Source: Platerodrilus igneus
Taxonomy: Eukaryota > Arthropoda > Insecta > Coleoptera > Lycidae
NCBI GenBank assembly: GCA_036346225.1
Contig: JARFIW010000500.1
Location: forward strand, 3,100,001 to 3,164,000
Length of the DNA stretch: 64,000 nt
Direction of reading: 5' to 3'
Part shown: positions 33,840 through 46,056 of the stretch, piece after piece
How positions within the stretch are numbered: the stretch's first letter is position 1
Layout: each line of letters starts with the position of its first letter
Program-made: the position numbers and the translations under genes
Notes under the pieces: model-generated
What the model was told of the DNA's origin: nothing
Seen by the model: only the letters and a program-made list of their open reading frames with translations
Databases searched by the model: none

Positions 33840-35801
33840 ATTTTGTTTTGCCCATTTGGTTCGAGTATTGTCAGGAATTTGAATTATTACATTTTATTCT
33901 ATGAAAAGAACAATTCGGTGAATGCAGCATATTTTGAATATGTTGTATACTAAATTGAAACTATTATCGCATTATTATTCCGTTTCTAGGTCATGATTTC
34001 ATTATTTTGCTCATCTATTGCTAAGAATATAAATAAGAACATTAGGTGTATATTTCTGAATGTAGTTGTTTATTTTATATCCAAAATTGTAAAAATAAAC
34101 GGGGCTGGTCATATGATCATACCAATAAAATAAATTACTTTACTTATAAGTGAAAAAATTATAATTCCCAGATTTTATATCAACTCCCTAAAAATAGGGT
34201 AAGTTATGGTGTTGCATATTGGGATTTAAAAAAATTTAGCCAACACACATTTCGTCTTCTTGTACAGCTATTCAGAAATAAGTTTTGAGTATTTTTAAAA
34301 TCCATTTGTCTATATGTTATATTCGCAAAGTAGCAAATCTAAAACTTCATATATGTAGTCCTAAATAAGTGGTCCGATTTAATTTCTTATGCAAGCCATT
34401 ATTTCTGATATTAAGCATCAATTTAAAGTTTAAAAAAGGACCTTACAAGCATTGATGATTTAAAGTTAAAAAAATTTTGAAAAACAGCCAAGTACCTAAC
34501 AGGTGAGTTTTGACAAAGATCAGCAATTTCATCACTTTGAAATAGTTTTGATGGTTAAAACAAGATTCTCCAATCATTCGATATAGATTCAATAAAAACT
34601 CTCACCGTGAAAAATAAAAAGCATCACATTTGTCTTTAACGTTCAGCCTAACAGCATAGAGTGACTAGTAAGTCGTCCTAAAACAATTAAGAAATACCAT
34701 TGAAGAAGAATCAGAATAATTTAAAATTTTTCAGTGTGCGTGACTTCATTAGTGCAATATGTGTATCAAGAAATAACAGTTTGAATATTTAATCAAACAT
34801 GTTTATTTAAAATTTTTTTGAGAAAATGGTTGAAAATAAAAAGGAGGTTGTCAATCATTTAAAAAAAGGAAAATTTAAAAATTATCTTTTGTATAGTTTA
34901 GGTATGAAATAGTATGAGACACGTTAACCTTGGGTAAACCTTGACAAAGTTTTCGATGTGCCTCATGATATAAAATCGTCAAATTCAACCATTGCACTTT
35001 TCCAAATTGTTGGATCAAATGAAGTCTTAATATAAGATGTGACAAAATAATACTGGTGAAAAAGTAAAATTTGTCGTTTAGACTCCTAAGTTTGTGAGTC
35101 ATAATTTGATGGAAAAATATTTCAATTCACATGGCCTGATCATCCCAGACACTAATTTAAACCAAGCACATGGACGCTATTTACAACTAAAAAATGGCGA
35201 AACAATGTTGCAAAAAGTAGCTTATAAGTAAGACTGACAAATTAAAATTCTTCAGGTACAATGCATTGCTGGTGTTAGTTATTTTGCATTTATTCTAAGG
35301 CACACACTTTTTTCTATAACCAGATCAATTGGAGTCAATTTATTAGTAATACCAGAAGTTAACACGAAAATGATATATAAGCATGTATAAATAAGAATAA
35401 TTAAACTCATCTTTTGCAAACGGCATATTATTTCTTACAAAAATAAATTCAGACTCGACTTTTTCTATCCATACTCATAATAGGTCTGACAAGCTTACGT
35501 CTGGTATCAAAAATGTGTATCATATTTAGTACATTATCAAAATACCAAATATATTCCCTACTTTGTTTTCAATATTCGTTAAATAATTATTCAATATATT
35601 TTGAAAAATATTTTAAAGTTTCTGTTTGCAGTCCTTTGTTAACATTCTTCAAATGTATATAAACATGTTTCTACAAAAATTTTGATATGTAATAAAGATC
35701 TACTAAAATTTGGTTTTTGCATAATATTAAAGTGAATAAATAAATACTCAAACACTAGTAATCACATATAGTAAATATGAGGTAAAAGCGTACATGAAGA
35801 T
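33840..35801. other. Intergenic or 3' untranslated sequence
   Basis: No recognised coding. Contains the 3' UTR of the BCAR3-like gene at its right end, length unknown. Confidence 0.4.
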
Positions 35802-36335
35802 TTAAACTTCATTTTGTTCCTGAATGGTATTACAATACTTCTCAGCCATAACATCAAGTACTTGTTCAAACTTGATGTACCGATCAATAGCAGGAGCAAG
35901 AGCACCTCTACTACCCCACAGAAATTTCATTTGAAATTCTGTTTTAAACATATCTAATGTTAAATCTTCCATTCTAGCATCTCCAAGAACAATTTCTGCA
36001 TTACGCTGAAAGGTTGTAACTAAATCCAAAAATTTTCTTGCATTATCCAAATGTGATAATAAAGTAGTAAGGCCAAAGTCTTGTGTGTTTGATTCCCAGA
36101 TACTTAAACAAGATGAAGTTAAAACATGTTGATCGTTGGGTACTAAAAAATCATCTAAATTCCTTTCAAGCAATAAAATAAATGGAAGCAAGTGTGGAAT
36201 TGTTGTATTAGGCGCTTGAGGGTTTGAGCAATTATTCATACTTTTTAAGGTTGGGCGGAGTTTTGCTTCAAAGTTGAATGTAGAATCAGTATACTTTTGT
36301 CGAAGAATGTGCCACGTAGAATGTAGTTTTTGTAC
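35802..36335 (-). CDS. BCAR3: BCAR3/SH2D3-family adaptor, terminal exon
   Basis: The final 177 residues of an NSP-family protein (BCAR3, SH2D3A, SH2D3C). The exon starts after TATTTTTGCAG in phase 0 with VQKLHSTWHILRQKYTDSTF and runs through FEAKLRPTLKSM, IPHLLPFILLLERNLDDFL, LLSHLDNARKFLDL, FKTEFQMKFLWGSRGAL and RYIKFEQVLDVMAEKY to TAA. These are C-terminal signatures of the Cdc25-homology domain. From knowledge of the family, the domain has lost nucleotide-exchange activity and binds the FAT domain of p130Cas, linking SH2-bound receptors to cell adhesion. There are no internal stops or shifts, in contrast to the transposon debris around it. The SH2 domain must lie beyond the window or in unrecognised upstream exons. 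Confidence 0.88.
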   Translation of the reverse strand, partial: VQKLHSTWHILRQKYTDSTFNFEAKLRPTLKSMNNCSNPQAPNTTIPHLLPFILLLERNLDDFLVPNDQHVLTSSCLSIWESNTQDFGLTTLLSHLDNARKFLDLVTTFQRNAEIVLGDARMEDLTLDMFKTEFQMKFLWGSRGALAPAIDRYIKFEQVLDVMAEKYCNTIQEQNEV

Positions 36336-37109
36336 CTGCAAAAATATTAATTAATGTAAATAAGCGTTTATGGACTAGTTTGCTAGCACAAAACAACTGC
36401 AAAAAGTCTAGATTACAGACATAAACAAAATTATTATAACACTAGTAGTATTAGCAGTTTTAACATTGACATCATTGTATATTTCTTAAGCGCTAATACG
36501 TTGCTTCAAATTGAATAATAGAATATTTATGCAACCTTCTGTACTACTTTGCATTTTCTACTTAGAAAAGATTTCATCATGTATTGGTTGGCTTATTGTT
36601 TAAGAGTAAAGATACTCCTGGCATATTTTTTTCTAGTTTAGTGTAAAAAGCTGCTTAGGAGCTACGTTTGTACACATTTTTTTTCTTTAAAATTCAGTAA
36701 AATAAATCATCCTGAAGTTTAGACGAATACTTAATAAACACACCATATAGAAGTAATATGTGCGTGGAATATAAAGATGGTTTGTATCCTGATAGGGTCA
36801 TTTTACACCTACTCGGAAGTAGCTTTCTTTATAATAAATAGTAAAAGTTTAAATTCGATCTGTATCTTGTACTCAAAGATATATTAAAAGTCTTTAGCTT
36901 GTAGTTGAATTATATTACATAATAATTTTCATACAAATGCTTTTTTACATTATTTCATTAATTATGGTGTTTACAACAATTTGTTGTTTTAATAATCGGT
37001 AAATAATTTAATTAATAGTAAATTTATAGATTTTATGTAACATTTCACAGTTCACTTGTAATTAATATATTAATTAATTTTAATGTTAGTGCTGGAAACA
37101 TTCACACTA

Positions 37110-37535
37110 TACAGTGTGATTCAATCAAACATAGCCATGTTATACCTCTTTGGAAAGGGTTTTTTATCAGCATTTCAAACATGTAAAAATCTAATATGGC
37201 GGCTATTTAAAAATAAAAAGTTGAACATCGTCACGCAAAATCTAGATGCCCTAGACAAAATCTAAGTCGAAAATGTGAAGCGCAATGGGGAATTACCATG
37301 ATGTACCAAATTTGAACATTCTATTTCAATTAATAGACTAACTAGGAGCAAATAAAGAAATCGTCAATTTTGTGTTTTTTGCCTCTATCTAGTAACCTAT
37401 GAAAAATTTTTGAAATTTGAAAACCGATCTGAGATATCCTCATGATTATGCAACTTTTGTCCCATTTAACCAAGATCGTATCTCCTACAGTTTCCAAGAT
37501 CCCCATGTACTGCATTTTATACTGTACACACTGTA
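37110..37535. mobile_element. 426-bp MITE with TACAGTGTG termini and TA duplication
   Basis: Left end TACAGTGTGAT at 37110, right end complementary (ACACTGTA ending 37535), flanked by TA at 37108-37109 and 37536-37537. That is the signature of Tc1/mariner non-autonomous elements. Short frames inside do not resemble transposase. It lies in the BCAR3-like intron. Confidence 0.65.
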
Positions 37536-37602
37536 TAGTTAAACTTATTTGTTCCCTGCTACATACTATTGAGTTGTTAATTGGTTGCATCTAGCAGTAC
37601 CA

Positions 37603-40528
37603 GTTCAAAGCTGTCCTCCGAAGCCGTCAGTGTGTTACTTCAACAAATTACGGATAAACATAGAAGATATCATTGTGTTTTAATTATTGTCAACTACAAC
37701 CACACGTTCCTACCACTACCACCGTTGATTATCCACAGATTCTTCATATTTTAGCGGCCTTTCGTAATGGATATCTTGCAGGGAAATAATGAAAACCATT
37801 TTTTAGTTGAAAACCTAGAGATTTAATTAAATGCAAGCAAATAATGAAATCAACACGTTTCCTATTATATTCCCTCAAGATTTTAAGTTTTTATTTAAAA
37901 TACTGGCTTCACCAGGAATTCGTTAAATGATGACTTGAAATTAAAGGATTTAATTAAAATCTTGACACACTTCAGATACTTCAGGTTCGAGTAAAAAGAA
38001 TGAGTACATAATTCAACGAATTTCTAGTAGGTAGATTGGTGGTGCAATTTTATAATTAGAATGATGACAGAAATTATTAGGTTTGAAATGATATGAAAGA
38101 TTAGGTTTGAAGTGAAATGAGTCATTATGCAGTAATTATTTTCATTTTGAAATAGCTAGAAGTAATTTTCTTATGCTAGTTAAATGCATTAATAATGTGC
38201 GAATCGTCAGATAAATTTTTGTGTTCAGTAATTAAGGCATTAACAAAATACAAACTTTTCATTGAATAAAATAGAATAATGAGTGATTTTTTCTCTTTGT
38301 TATATTAATCATCATCAAATCATACAATAAATTTTTTAATCGTAATCAAAGGCTTTAAATTATCTTGAAATATGAATATTAGAATTTATGTATTTTTACA
38401 CTATGATGAGGAATAACACTTCAAATTGCGCAATACTATGTTCTCTTTTGCACAAGCACCTGTTTGTTTGGCACTTATTTTTACAGGAACATTTTTTAAA
38501 ACCTTGCTCACCAAACATTTAGCAGACAATTACCTTAAAGGTATACTCTTCTTGTGGTACTGAATCAGTCACTTATGTACCCACAGAGAGCTGAATTGAA
38601 CTTCTTTGCAACCAATCTTTCAATATCCTTACAGATCCCAATATCATAGAGACCATTACGTGTCTTTAGTATTTATCCTATAAAGTTTCGGGAGTCTAAT
38701 GGGCCGCGTTTTTAGGTACTTCAATTAATACACTGTTCCCAACTCAATGTCCTTAAACTTCTTCGAGCTAGTTTGCATTTTATTTGCTACTCCTTTTAAA
38801 TGTTCATGTACTTTCTCACGCTCTATTTTTATAGTGTCTTGTTTGGTGCATAAACTACAAAGTAGTTGCGATTGGTAGCCCTTCGTCATTTTATAAGTTT
38901 GCCCGCAGATTGTACGGACATCACGTTTGCATTTCCAGCAATGATGTGCCCACTACATTCTTCCGCATACACAACAATTCAAAATTAGAACCTTGTTCAA
39001 GTAGTGAAGATTTAAGAGTCTCGGAAGAGGAATCGTGTTCATGATGGGACTGTAGTTTCTCATCATTAGTGTTCAACTCTGTATCATACATTTTTCCACA
39101 TCGAGTGTCCTCATTAAGTCTTCTTCTGTTCTAAGGTTAGATATTAATGACAATGGTAAATTTGTTGATGCAACGCCAATTTCAAGATCCTTTTCGAATA
39201 AAGCTTTATATATGGCGATCTTTTTAGTGCATATGATATGAGGAGCTTTTGAAACTGGATGAAGTAACATCCCACAGACCAAGAAATGGAATTATTATCC
39301 CCATCAAGGTTCTTATCATAACTTCAACATCCTGATTACATCCTCGATAGTTCTCTGGCTCTAAGGGTGGCATATTCTTATATTTAGTATTGTACATTAG
39401 GGCCACATGCTGATTACTCTGGATAATGGCCGGACACCCTACTTCCATAAAAAAATTTTAGTAATTCTGAAAACGCTTCAGCTGCATTTTGAAATCAGAG
39501 GTCTTAAAAAGCAAAACTTTGTTTCACGAATCTGATAATTAAGCAATCATTTGTATTTAGTATCCGAGGCAGATTGAAATCGATTAAATCGATCTGTCTA
39601 TAGCTATTAAAATCTTTTGTAATAATTTACTTTATCGCAATTCCTGTTTTGGAAATGCATTCTTCTCTGTACATGTTTTACATAACTTTAAATATATTTT
39701 AACTGCAGAAATGGGAATTACATATTCTTCAAGGTATAAACAATTTTGTCTCGCCCTCCATGACTCATCGATTTGTGATATTGTGAAATATAGTTGAAAT
39801 AGTGTACAGTCGATGCCACCTGCACTATGTGCGAAGAATGACTTTTCCATTTTAAAATCAAAATCTTTTCACAACTGACGTCCAAATGTATTGTATTTTT
39901 TGGTGCAAAGAAAATATGAGACCCAGTCTACTTTTTCTGCAGAATTGTAAATGACTTGAACTCTTCAATTACCTTTATAATATTTTTAACATGATCGACT
40001 ATCCACTGACACTTTTGTGATTTTTAGATTGATGTATGTAAAAATTCAACTGTTTCTTGTATTCAACATTTGAAACATCAATACTGGTACTCGCTTTGTT
40101 TTCGTCTTGTTGCGTAGTAATTTTAATAAAATTGATACAGTCACTCACTGCATTAAATAGGTGCAACAAAAATCACTAGTAACTAGTTATTTAATCTGAA
40201 ACATGGCATCATCGACATGTCCAGTGAACAACTGGAAAGTGGACATGTGTTAAGCGAGCACGATTGTGCACAGACGATCATACTATTTGTTACTTCCCAG
40301 TCGCTTCACCAGGCTCGGAATTAATGGAAATTCAAATCAATAAAACAACAGACACCAGCCGGGATTTTATTAAATTCCTAGATGTCACTGGTCATTTAAT
40401 TATATTCTGCAGTTTTAAATAAAACTCTAAAAATACTTAGGAATATAATAGAATATGTGTTGATTTCATTATTTGCCAACATATAATTAAATCCCAAGCT
40501 TTTTAATTAAAAACGGTTTTTATTATTA
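37603..40528. repeat. 2.93-kb tandem unit, copy 1
   Basis: Begins GTTCAAAGCTGTCCTCCGAA and ends GGTTTTTATTATTA. It is repeated almost base for base at 40534-43472, with only GATAC between the copies. Differences are mainly single-base changes in homopolymers. Inside are about 180 bases of leader, then long imperfect inverted repeats at 37785-37910 and 40395-40528 (both with AAATAATGAAATCAACAC) that bound an integrase-type transposase. Confidence 0.95.
38400..40170 (-). pseudogene. KRBA2-like integrase transposase, copy 1
   Basis: Same protein as in copy 2 but more fragmented by one-base shifts. Legible pieces are PLEPENYRGCNQDVEVMIRTL, MEKSFFAHSAGGIDCTLF, KIYLKLCKTCTEKNAFPKQ and KIAIYKALFEKDLEIGVAST. 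The domain is a gypsy-type integrase like that in vertebrate KRAB-A-domain-containing 2 proteins. That the carrier is a DNA transposon of the Ginger kind is inferred from the terminal inverted repeats and absence of RT. Confidence 0.65.
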
Positions 40529-40533
40529 GATAC

Positions 40534-43472
40534 GTTCAAAGCTGTCCTCCGAAGCCGTCAGTGTGTTACTTCAACAAATTACGGATAAACATAGAAGATA
40601 TCATTGTGTTTTAATTATTGTCAACTACAACCACACGTTCCTACCACTACCACCGTTGATTATCCACAGATTCTTCATATTTTAGCGGCCTTTCGTAATG
40701 GATATCTTGCAGGGAAATAATGAAAACCATTTTTTAGTTGAAAACCTAGAGATTTAATTAAATGCAAGCAAATAATGAAATCAACACGTTTCCTATTATA
40801 TTCCCTCAAGATTTTAAGTTTTTATTTAAAATACTGGCTTCACCAGGAATTCGTTAAATGATGACTTGAAATTAAAGGATTTAATTAAAATCTTGACACA
40901 CTTCAGATACTTCAGGTTCGAGTAAAAAGAATGAGTACATAATTCAACGAATTTCTAGTAGGTAGATTGGTGGTGCAATTTTATAATTAGAATGATGACA
41001 GAAATTATTAGGTTTGAAATGATATGAAAGATTAGGTTTGAAGTGAAATGAGTCATTATGCAGTAATTATTTTTCATTTTTGAAATAGCTAGAAGTAATT
41101 TTCTTATGCTAGTTAAATGCATTAATAATGTGCGAATCGTCGTATAAATTTTTGTGTTCAGTAATTAAGGCATTAACAAAATACAAACTTTTCATTGAAT
41201 AAAATAGAATAATGAGTGATTTTTTCTCTTTGTTATATTAATCATCATCAAATCATACAATAAATTTTTTAATCGTAATCAAAGGCTTTAAATTATCTTG
41301 AAATATGAATATTAGAATTTATGTATTTTTACACTATGATGAGGAATAACACTTCAAATTGCGCAATACTATGTTCTCTTTTGCACAAGCACCTGTTTGT
41401 TTGGCACTTATTTTTACAGGAACATTTTTAAAACCTTGCTCACCAAACATTTAGCAGACAATTACCTTAAAGGTATACTCTTCTTGTGGTACTGAATCAG
41501 TCACTTATGTACCCACAGAGAGCTGAATTGAACTTCTTTGCAACCAATCTTTCAATATCCTTACAGATCCCAATATCATAGAGACCATTACGTGTCTTTA
41601 GTATTTATCCTATAAAGTTTCGGGAGTCTAATGGGCCGCGTTTTTAGGTACTTCAATTAATACACTGTTCCCAACTCCAATGTCCTTAAACTTCTTCGAG
41701 CTAGTTTGCATTTTATTTGCTACTCCTTTTAAATGTTCATGTACTTTCTCACGCTCTATTTTTATAGTGTCTTGTTTGGTGCATAAACTACAAAGTAGTT
41801 GCGATTGGTAGCCCTTCGTCATTTTATAAGTTTGCCCGCAGATTGTACGGACATCACGTTTGCATTTCCAGCAATGATGTGCCCACTACATTCTTCCGCA
41901 TACACAACAATTCAAAAATTAGAACCTTGTTCAAGTAGTGAAGATTTAAGAGTCTCGGAAGAGGAATCGTGTTCATGATGGGACTGTAGTTTCTCATCAT
42001 TAGTGTTCAACTCTGTATCATACATTTTTTCCACATCGAGTGTCCTCATTAAGTCTTCTTCTGTTCTAAGGTTAGATATTAATGACAATGGTAAATTTGT
42101 TGATGCAACGCCAATTTCAAGATCCTTTTCGAATAAAGCTTTATATATGGCGATCTTTTTAGTGCATATGATATGAGGAGCTTTTTGAAACTGGATGAAG
42201 TAACATCCCACAGACCAAGAAATGGAATTATTATCCCCCATCAAGGTTCTTATCATAACTTCAACATCCTGATTACATCCCTCGATAGTTCTCTGGCTCT
42301 AAGGGTGGCATATTCTTATATTTAGTATTGTACATTAGGGCCACATGCTGATTACTCTGGATAATGGCCGGACACCCTACTTCCATAAAAAAATTTTAGT
42401 AATTCTGAAAACGCTTCAGCTGCATTTTGAAATCAGAGGTCTTAAAAAGCAAAACTTTGTTTCACGAATCTGATAATTAAGCAATCATTTGTATTTAGTA
42501 TCCGAGGCAGATTGGAAATCGATTAAATCGATCTGTCTATAGCTATTAAAATCTTTTGTAATAATTTACTTTATCGCAATTCCTGTTTTGGAAATGCATT
42601 CTTCTCTGTACATGTTTTACATAACTTTAAATATATTTTAACTGCAGAAATGGGAATTACATATTCTTCAAGGTATAAACAATTTTGTCTCGCCCTCCAT
42701 GACTCATCGATTTGTGATATTGTGAAATATAGTTGAAATAGTGTACAGTCGATGCCACCTGCACTATGTGCGAAGAATGACTTTTCCATTTTAAAATCAA
42801 AATCTTTTCACAACTGACGTCCAAATGTATTGTATTTTTTGGTGCAAAGAAAATATGAGACCCAGTCTACTTTTTCTGCAGAATTGTAAATGACTTGAAC
42901 TCTTCAATTACCTTTATAATATTTTTAACATGATCGACTATCCACTGACACTTTTGTGATTTTTTAGATTGATGTATGTAAAAAAAATTCAACTGTTTCT
43001 TGTATTCAACATTTGAAACATCAATACTGGTACTCGCTTTGTTTTCGTCTTGTTGCGTAGTAATTTTAATAAAATTGATACAGTCACTCACTGCATTAAA
43101 TAGGTGCAACAAAAATCACTAGTAACTAGTTATTTAATCTGAAACATGGCATCATCGACATGTCCAGTGAACAACTGGAAAGTGGACATGTGTTAAGCGA
43201 GCACGATTGTGCACAGACGATCATACTATTTGTTACTTCCCAGTCGCTTCACCAGGCTCGGAATTAATGGAAATTCAAATCAATAAAACAACAGACACCA
43301 GCCGGGATTTTATTAAATTCCTAGATGTCACTGGTCATTTAATTATATTCTGCAGTTTTTAAATAAAACTCTAAAAATACTTAGGAATATAATAGAATAT
43401 GTGTTGATTTCATTATTTGCCAACATATAATTAAATCCCAAGCTTTTTAATTAAAAACGGTTTTTATTATTA
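40534..43472. repeat. 2.93-kb tandem unit, copy 2
   Basis: Second copy of the unit at 37603. Inverted repeats lie at about 40716-40840 and 43340-43472. After the unit comes CCCTATGACAGATACGTTAG. The spacer between the copies plus copy 2 start reads GATACGTT, so GATACGTT occurs at both junctions. This may mark the breakpoint or original flank. Confidence 0.95.
41340..43112 (-). pseudogene. KRBA2-like integrase transposase, copy 2 (better preserved)
   Basis: Minus strand, N to C: CQWIVDHVKNIIKVIEEFKS at 43112-42867; SHGGRDKIVYTLK and KIYLKLCKTCTEKNAFPKQ near 42740-42580 (the His-His and Cys-Cys zinc site of integrases). At 42256-41912: IRTLMGDNNSISWSVGCYFI, KIAIYKALFEKDLEIGVAST and NLRTEEDLMRTLDVEKMYD. 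At 41822-41628: SKKFKDIGVGNSVLIEVPK. Near 41390 is a Cys-rich end (CAKENIV). The order and NNxxxWSVGxxFIQ, YxALFExxxxxG and TEEDL match KRBA2-like integrase proteins. The integrase core with the first two Asp is not legible (42260-42560), so it may be internally deleted. No RT was found, consistent with a DNA transposon. Confidence 0.7.
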
Positions 43473-45287
43473 CCCTATGACAGATACGTTAGATAGGTGT
43501 CTACAAGCTTTAAATTGTAATTTCATCAATTTAAATATGTTATAGTGAAACAGGACTATATCTGATTTTGCACAAGTTTTCGTTTCAGTTTTTGATTTTC
43601 ATATTGAGCGAATAAGAAATTTAAACTATTATTTGTAAGTGCATTTCTTAAAAGTTATTTTTAGTAACTGCTGCTTCAGCATCTTATGGAAGATAACATT
43701 TAGATTACATAAGTATATTTATATATTATCTAGTTGATATTTCACTTTAACTTACTTAAATTTATAACTTGCTTTGATTTTGATATAAATTTACCCTTTA
43801 TAAATCTTATTATAAGGAATATGTTTCCATTGTTACACTTTTCATTTATAATCTTCTAATTTAATTTGAATTATTTTGCATTCGCTTACAATTTCATTAT
43901 GGTCAAAATATTAAAGGGTTTATATTTTCTGTGAAATACTCAGATGAATTTAAAATTTTCTAATTAGAAATTAAAGCTGAAATAGAATCAAATATTCTAC
44001 AACTCTTTTGCGCACAATATACGATTGGTGTATTACGAGAAATTTTTTTTTTGTTCAACGTTATTTAATCACTGCGGTCATAACAACTACAGATAAAGAC
44101 GATGACCAATTCTAATCAAATATTTTACCCAAGTCAATGTACAATTTTACTAACTCAGGTTTTGCTATTAATTTAATGATTATATGATATGCATTGTAAA
44201 GCGGTACATAGGTCATTAAAAATAATTCCATTTAAAAGTATACCGAAATAATTGCAGATTTAAGTTACAATGTATCCAGTTAAGATAATAAGATTATTTC
44301 AATGTTGTTAAAAACAAAGAAAGTGTCGATGAGTTAGTGAAATCCACAGATTTATATTGCAAACAAAACATCATAAAATTGAATGTTACAATGCATTCAT
44401 TTTATATTGCTGAACACAGAAGGAAATACAAATGTTAACCTACGTGAATGACATGATATCACAAGTACTTTTCCGGAATTCATTCCATGAACCCAATAGG
44501 AATACTGTACCATAACAAAACTCCCGACTGAATGTAAGAAAGAGGAAAGATTAAATGACAATAGTTACATCAATGGAAAAACAAATTAATTATTCGCAAG
44601 CTGTTAATAAGAACAGGTCAAAATGTAATCATTCGCGCGTAATACAGCGGTAGACCTGTGTGGTAGAGGATCAGTAGGGCGGAAAGTCGAAAGAGAATGA
44701 AACACAGCTTCAAGATAAATATAGATGTTCAAACAGGAATAATAAACGCGGCGTGTGACTAATTTTTGAACTTATGCTTGCACGAGCAAGGTACTTTCAA
44801 TTCGCCTGTTTGTGGAATAGTTGAGGTAGACAGTTTGGCACCTCTTAATTATGACAAACAGAAAAAGCCTTTGAGAATACGTGACTAGCATAGCATAGTT
44901 TTTTATATTTTAGCCTTTTTATCTATTATTTTTATTTCTTTATTGTTTTTATTTCGAATTTTTCTATTTTCTTTTATAATTTTCCCAAAAAACCCACTCC
45001 TGCACCACTGCAGTTAGCCGACACACTATTATATTGTTATGGGGTCTCGGTCCTTTAGGGCAATTCAAACTTTGTTAACGTAACACTCATTTTACCTGTA
45101 ACAGTATTTCTTGCCTCCTATTCTTAGTGATTAGCTAACGCACACAAACTAGTATGACATAAAATACACTAGTCCAATTTAAGTAGGTTCGGTGCAAAAT
45201 TCAAAATTTGTGCTGCTAACATAAAGCTCTATACTTAAGTAACATCATTTTTGCAGATATAGTGTGCTACCCTTTCACGAGCCTTAC
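43473..45287. other. BCAR3-like intron, no recognised element
   Basis: AT-rich intron sequence. No transposon family recognised. Confidence 0.45.
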
Positions 45288-45456
45288 CTGAGCTAAACAA
45301 AGTCCTAGCATGATTCCACAAAATCCAAATAAGTTACCTAATGCTGTTTTTGTATCAATTGCAATTTCTATCCACTTATTTAACATTTCTGCTCGTTCCA
45401 ATTCATCAGAACAAGTTAATATGGTTACTGCTACCAATAATTTAATACACTCGGTC
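45288..45456 (-). CDS. BCAR3: BCAR3/SH2D3-family adaptor, penultimate exon
   Basis: 169 bases between acceptor TTTTTATTACAG and donor CAG|GTAAGG on the minus strand. It reads TECIKLLVAVTILTCSDELE, RAEMLNKWIEIAIDTKTALG and NLFGFCGIMLGLCLAQ. ETKxALGNLFGFxxxM is a strong marker of the Cdc25-homology domain of the NSP family. It ends on a codon boundary and joins in phase to the exon at 36335, giving CLAQ-VQKLHSTW, which fits family alignments known to me. The intervening intron (36336-45287, 8952 bases) holds a MITE and the tandem transposon copies. Confidence 0.88.
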
Positions 45457-45619
45457 CTGTAATAAAAACACTAATTACATCAACATCTAATATTGGATAT
45501 TAATAAATATACTGAATTCCAGTAATTTTTTCTACAAATAGGAACCTTACAATAATTTTAATACTTAATGGGATGTAACTTTTCTTATAGTGGAGAAATA
45601 CAAATGTGACTGACTTTGT

Positions 45620-45790
45620 GTGCAAGAATTTATATGTGCATGCATGTATGGGTTACTGTGTCTTTGTACACATATATGCATACTTTTAAACACATTTGCA
45701 CGTGCATGCATATGTACATAGGCAAATGCGTACATGCAAGCAATAGTTTATGTATGCACAAAAATGCATCCATATACAAAGTGATGTATG
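45620..45790. repeat. Purine-pyrimidine alternating tract rich in TGCATG
   Basis: Repeated GCATGCATGT, GTGCATGCATATG, TACATGCAAGC and ATGTATGCAC over about 160 bases, just upstream (on the minus strand) of the 45288-45456 exon. It is probably a decayed TGCA/TG microsatellite. TGCATG is also the binding core of Rbfox splicing factors (on either strand the motif reads as TGCATG/CATGCA), so a splicing role is possible but unproven. Confidence 0.45.
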
Positions 45791-46056
45791 CTTAGGGACA
45801 GGTGAATATCCTTTTTTTATTATGAGATATGCAAGAAATTTGTATTCTGTCGAAGTTGTACAATTTTAATTTTTTATTGCTAAATATTTTAGGAATCTAA
45901 AATAATATATAGATTCCTTTAAACCAAGTGCTAAATGATTTTTAAATTTTCTTAAAACACCCTATACATTTTACTTTGTCTTGTAGATTATTTAATTAAC
46001 TTTCAAAAATTACTAACAGCTTATGCCCCTAAAGTTCATAGTTAGTGATATTACAC

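Noticed and set aside
44630..44700. Possible tRNA gene in a locally GC-richer stretch
   Set aside because: No A and B box pair and no cloverleaf could be drawn.
45600..45800. CRISPR-like or regular spaced repeat
   Set aside because: The repeats are short, unspaced and alternating purine-pyrimidine; this is eukaryotic DNA with no cas genes.
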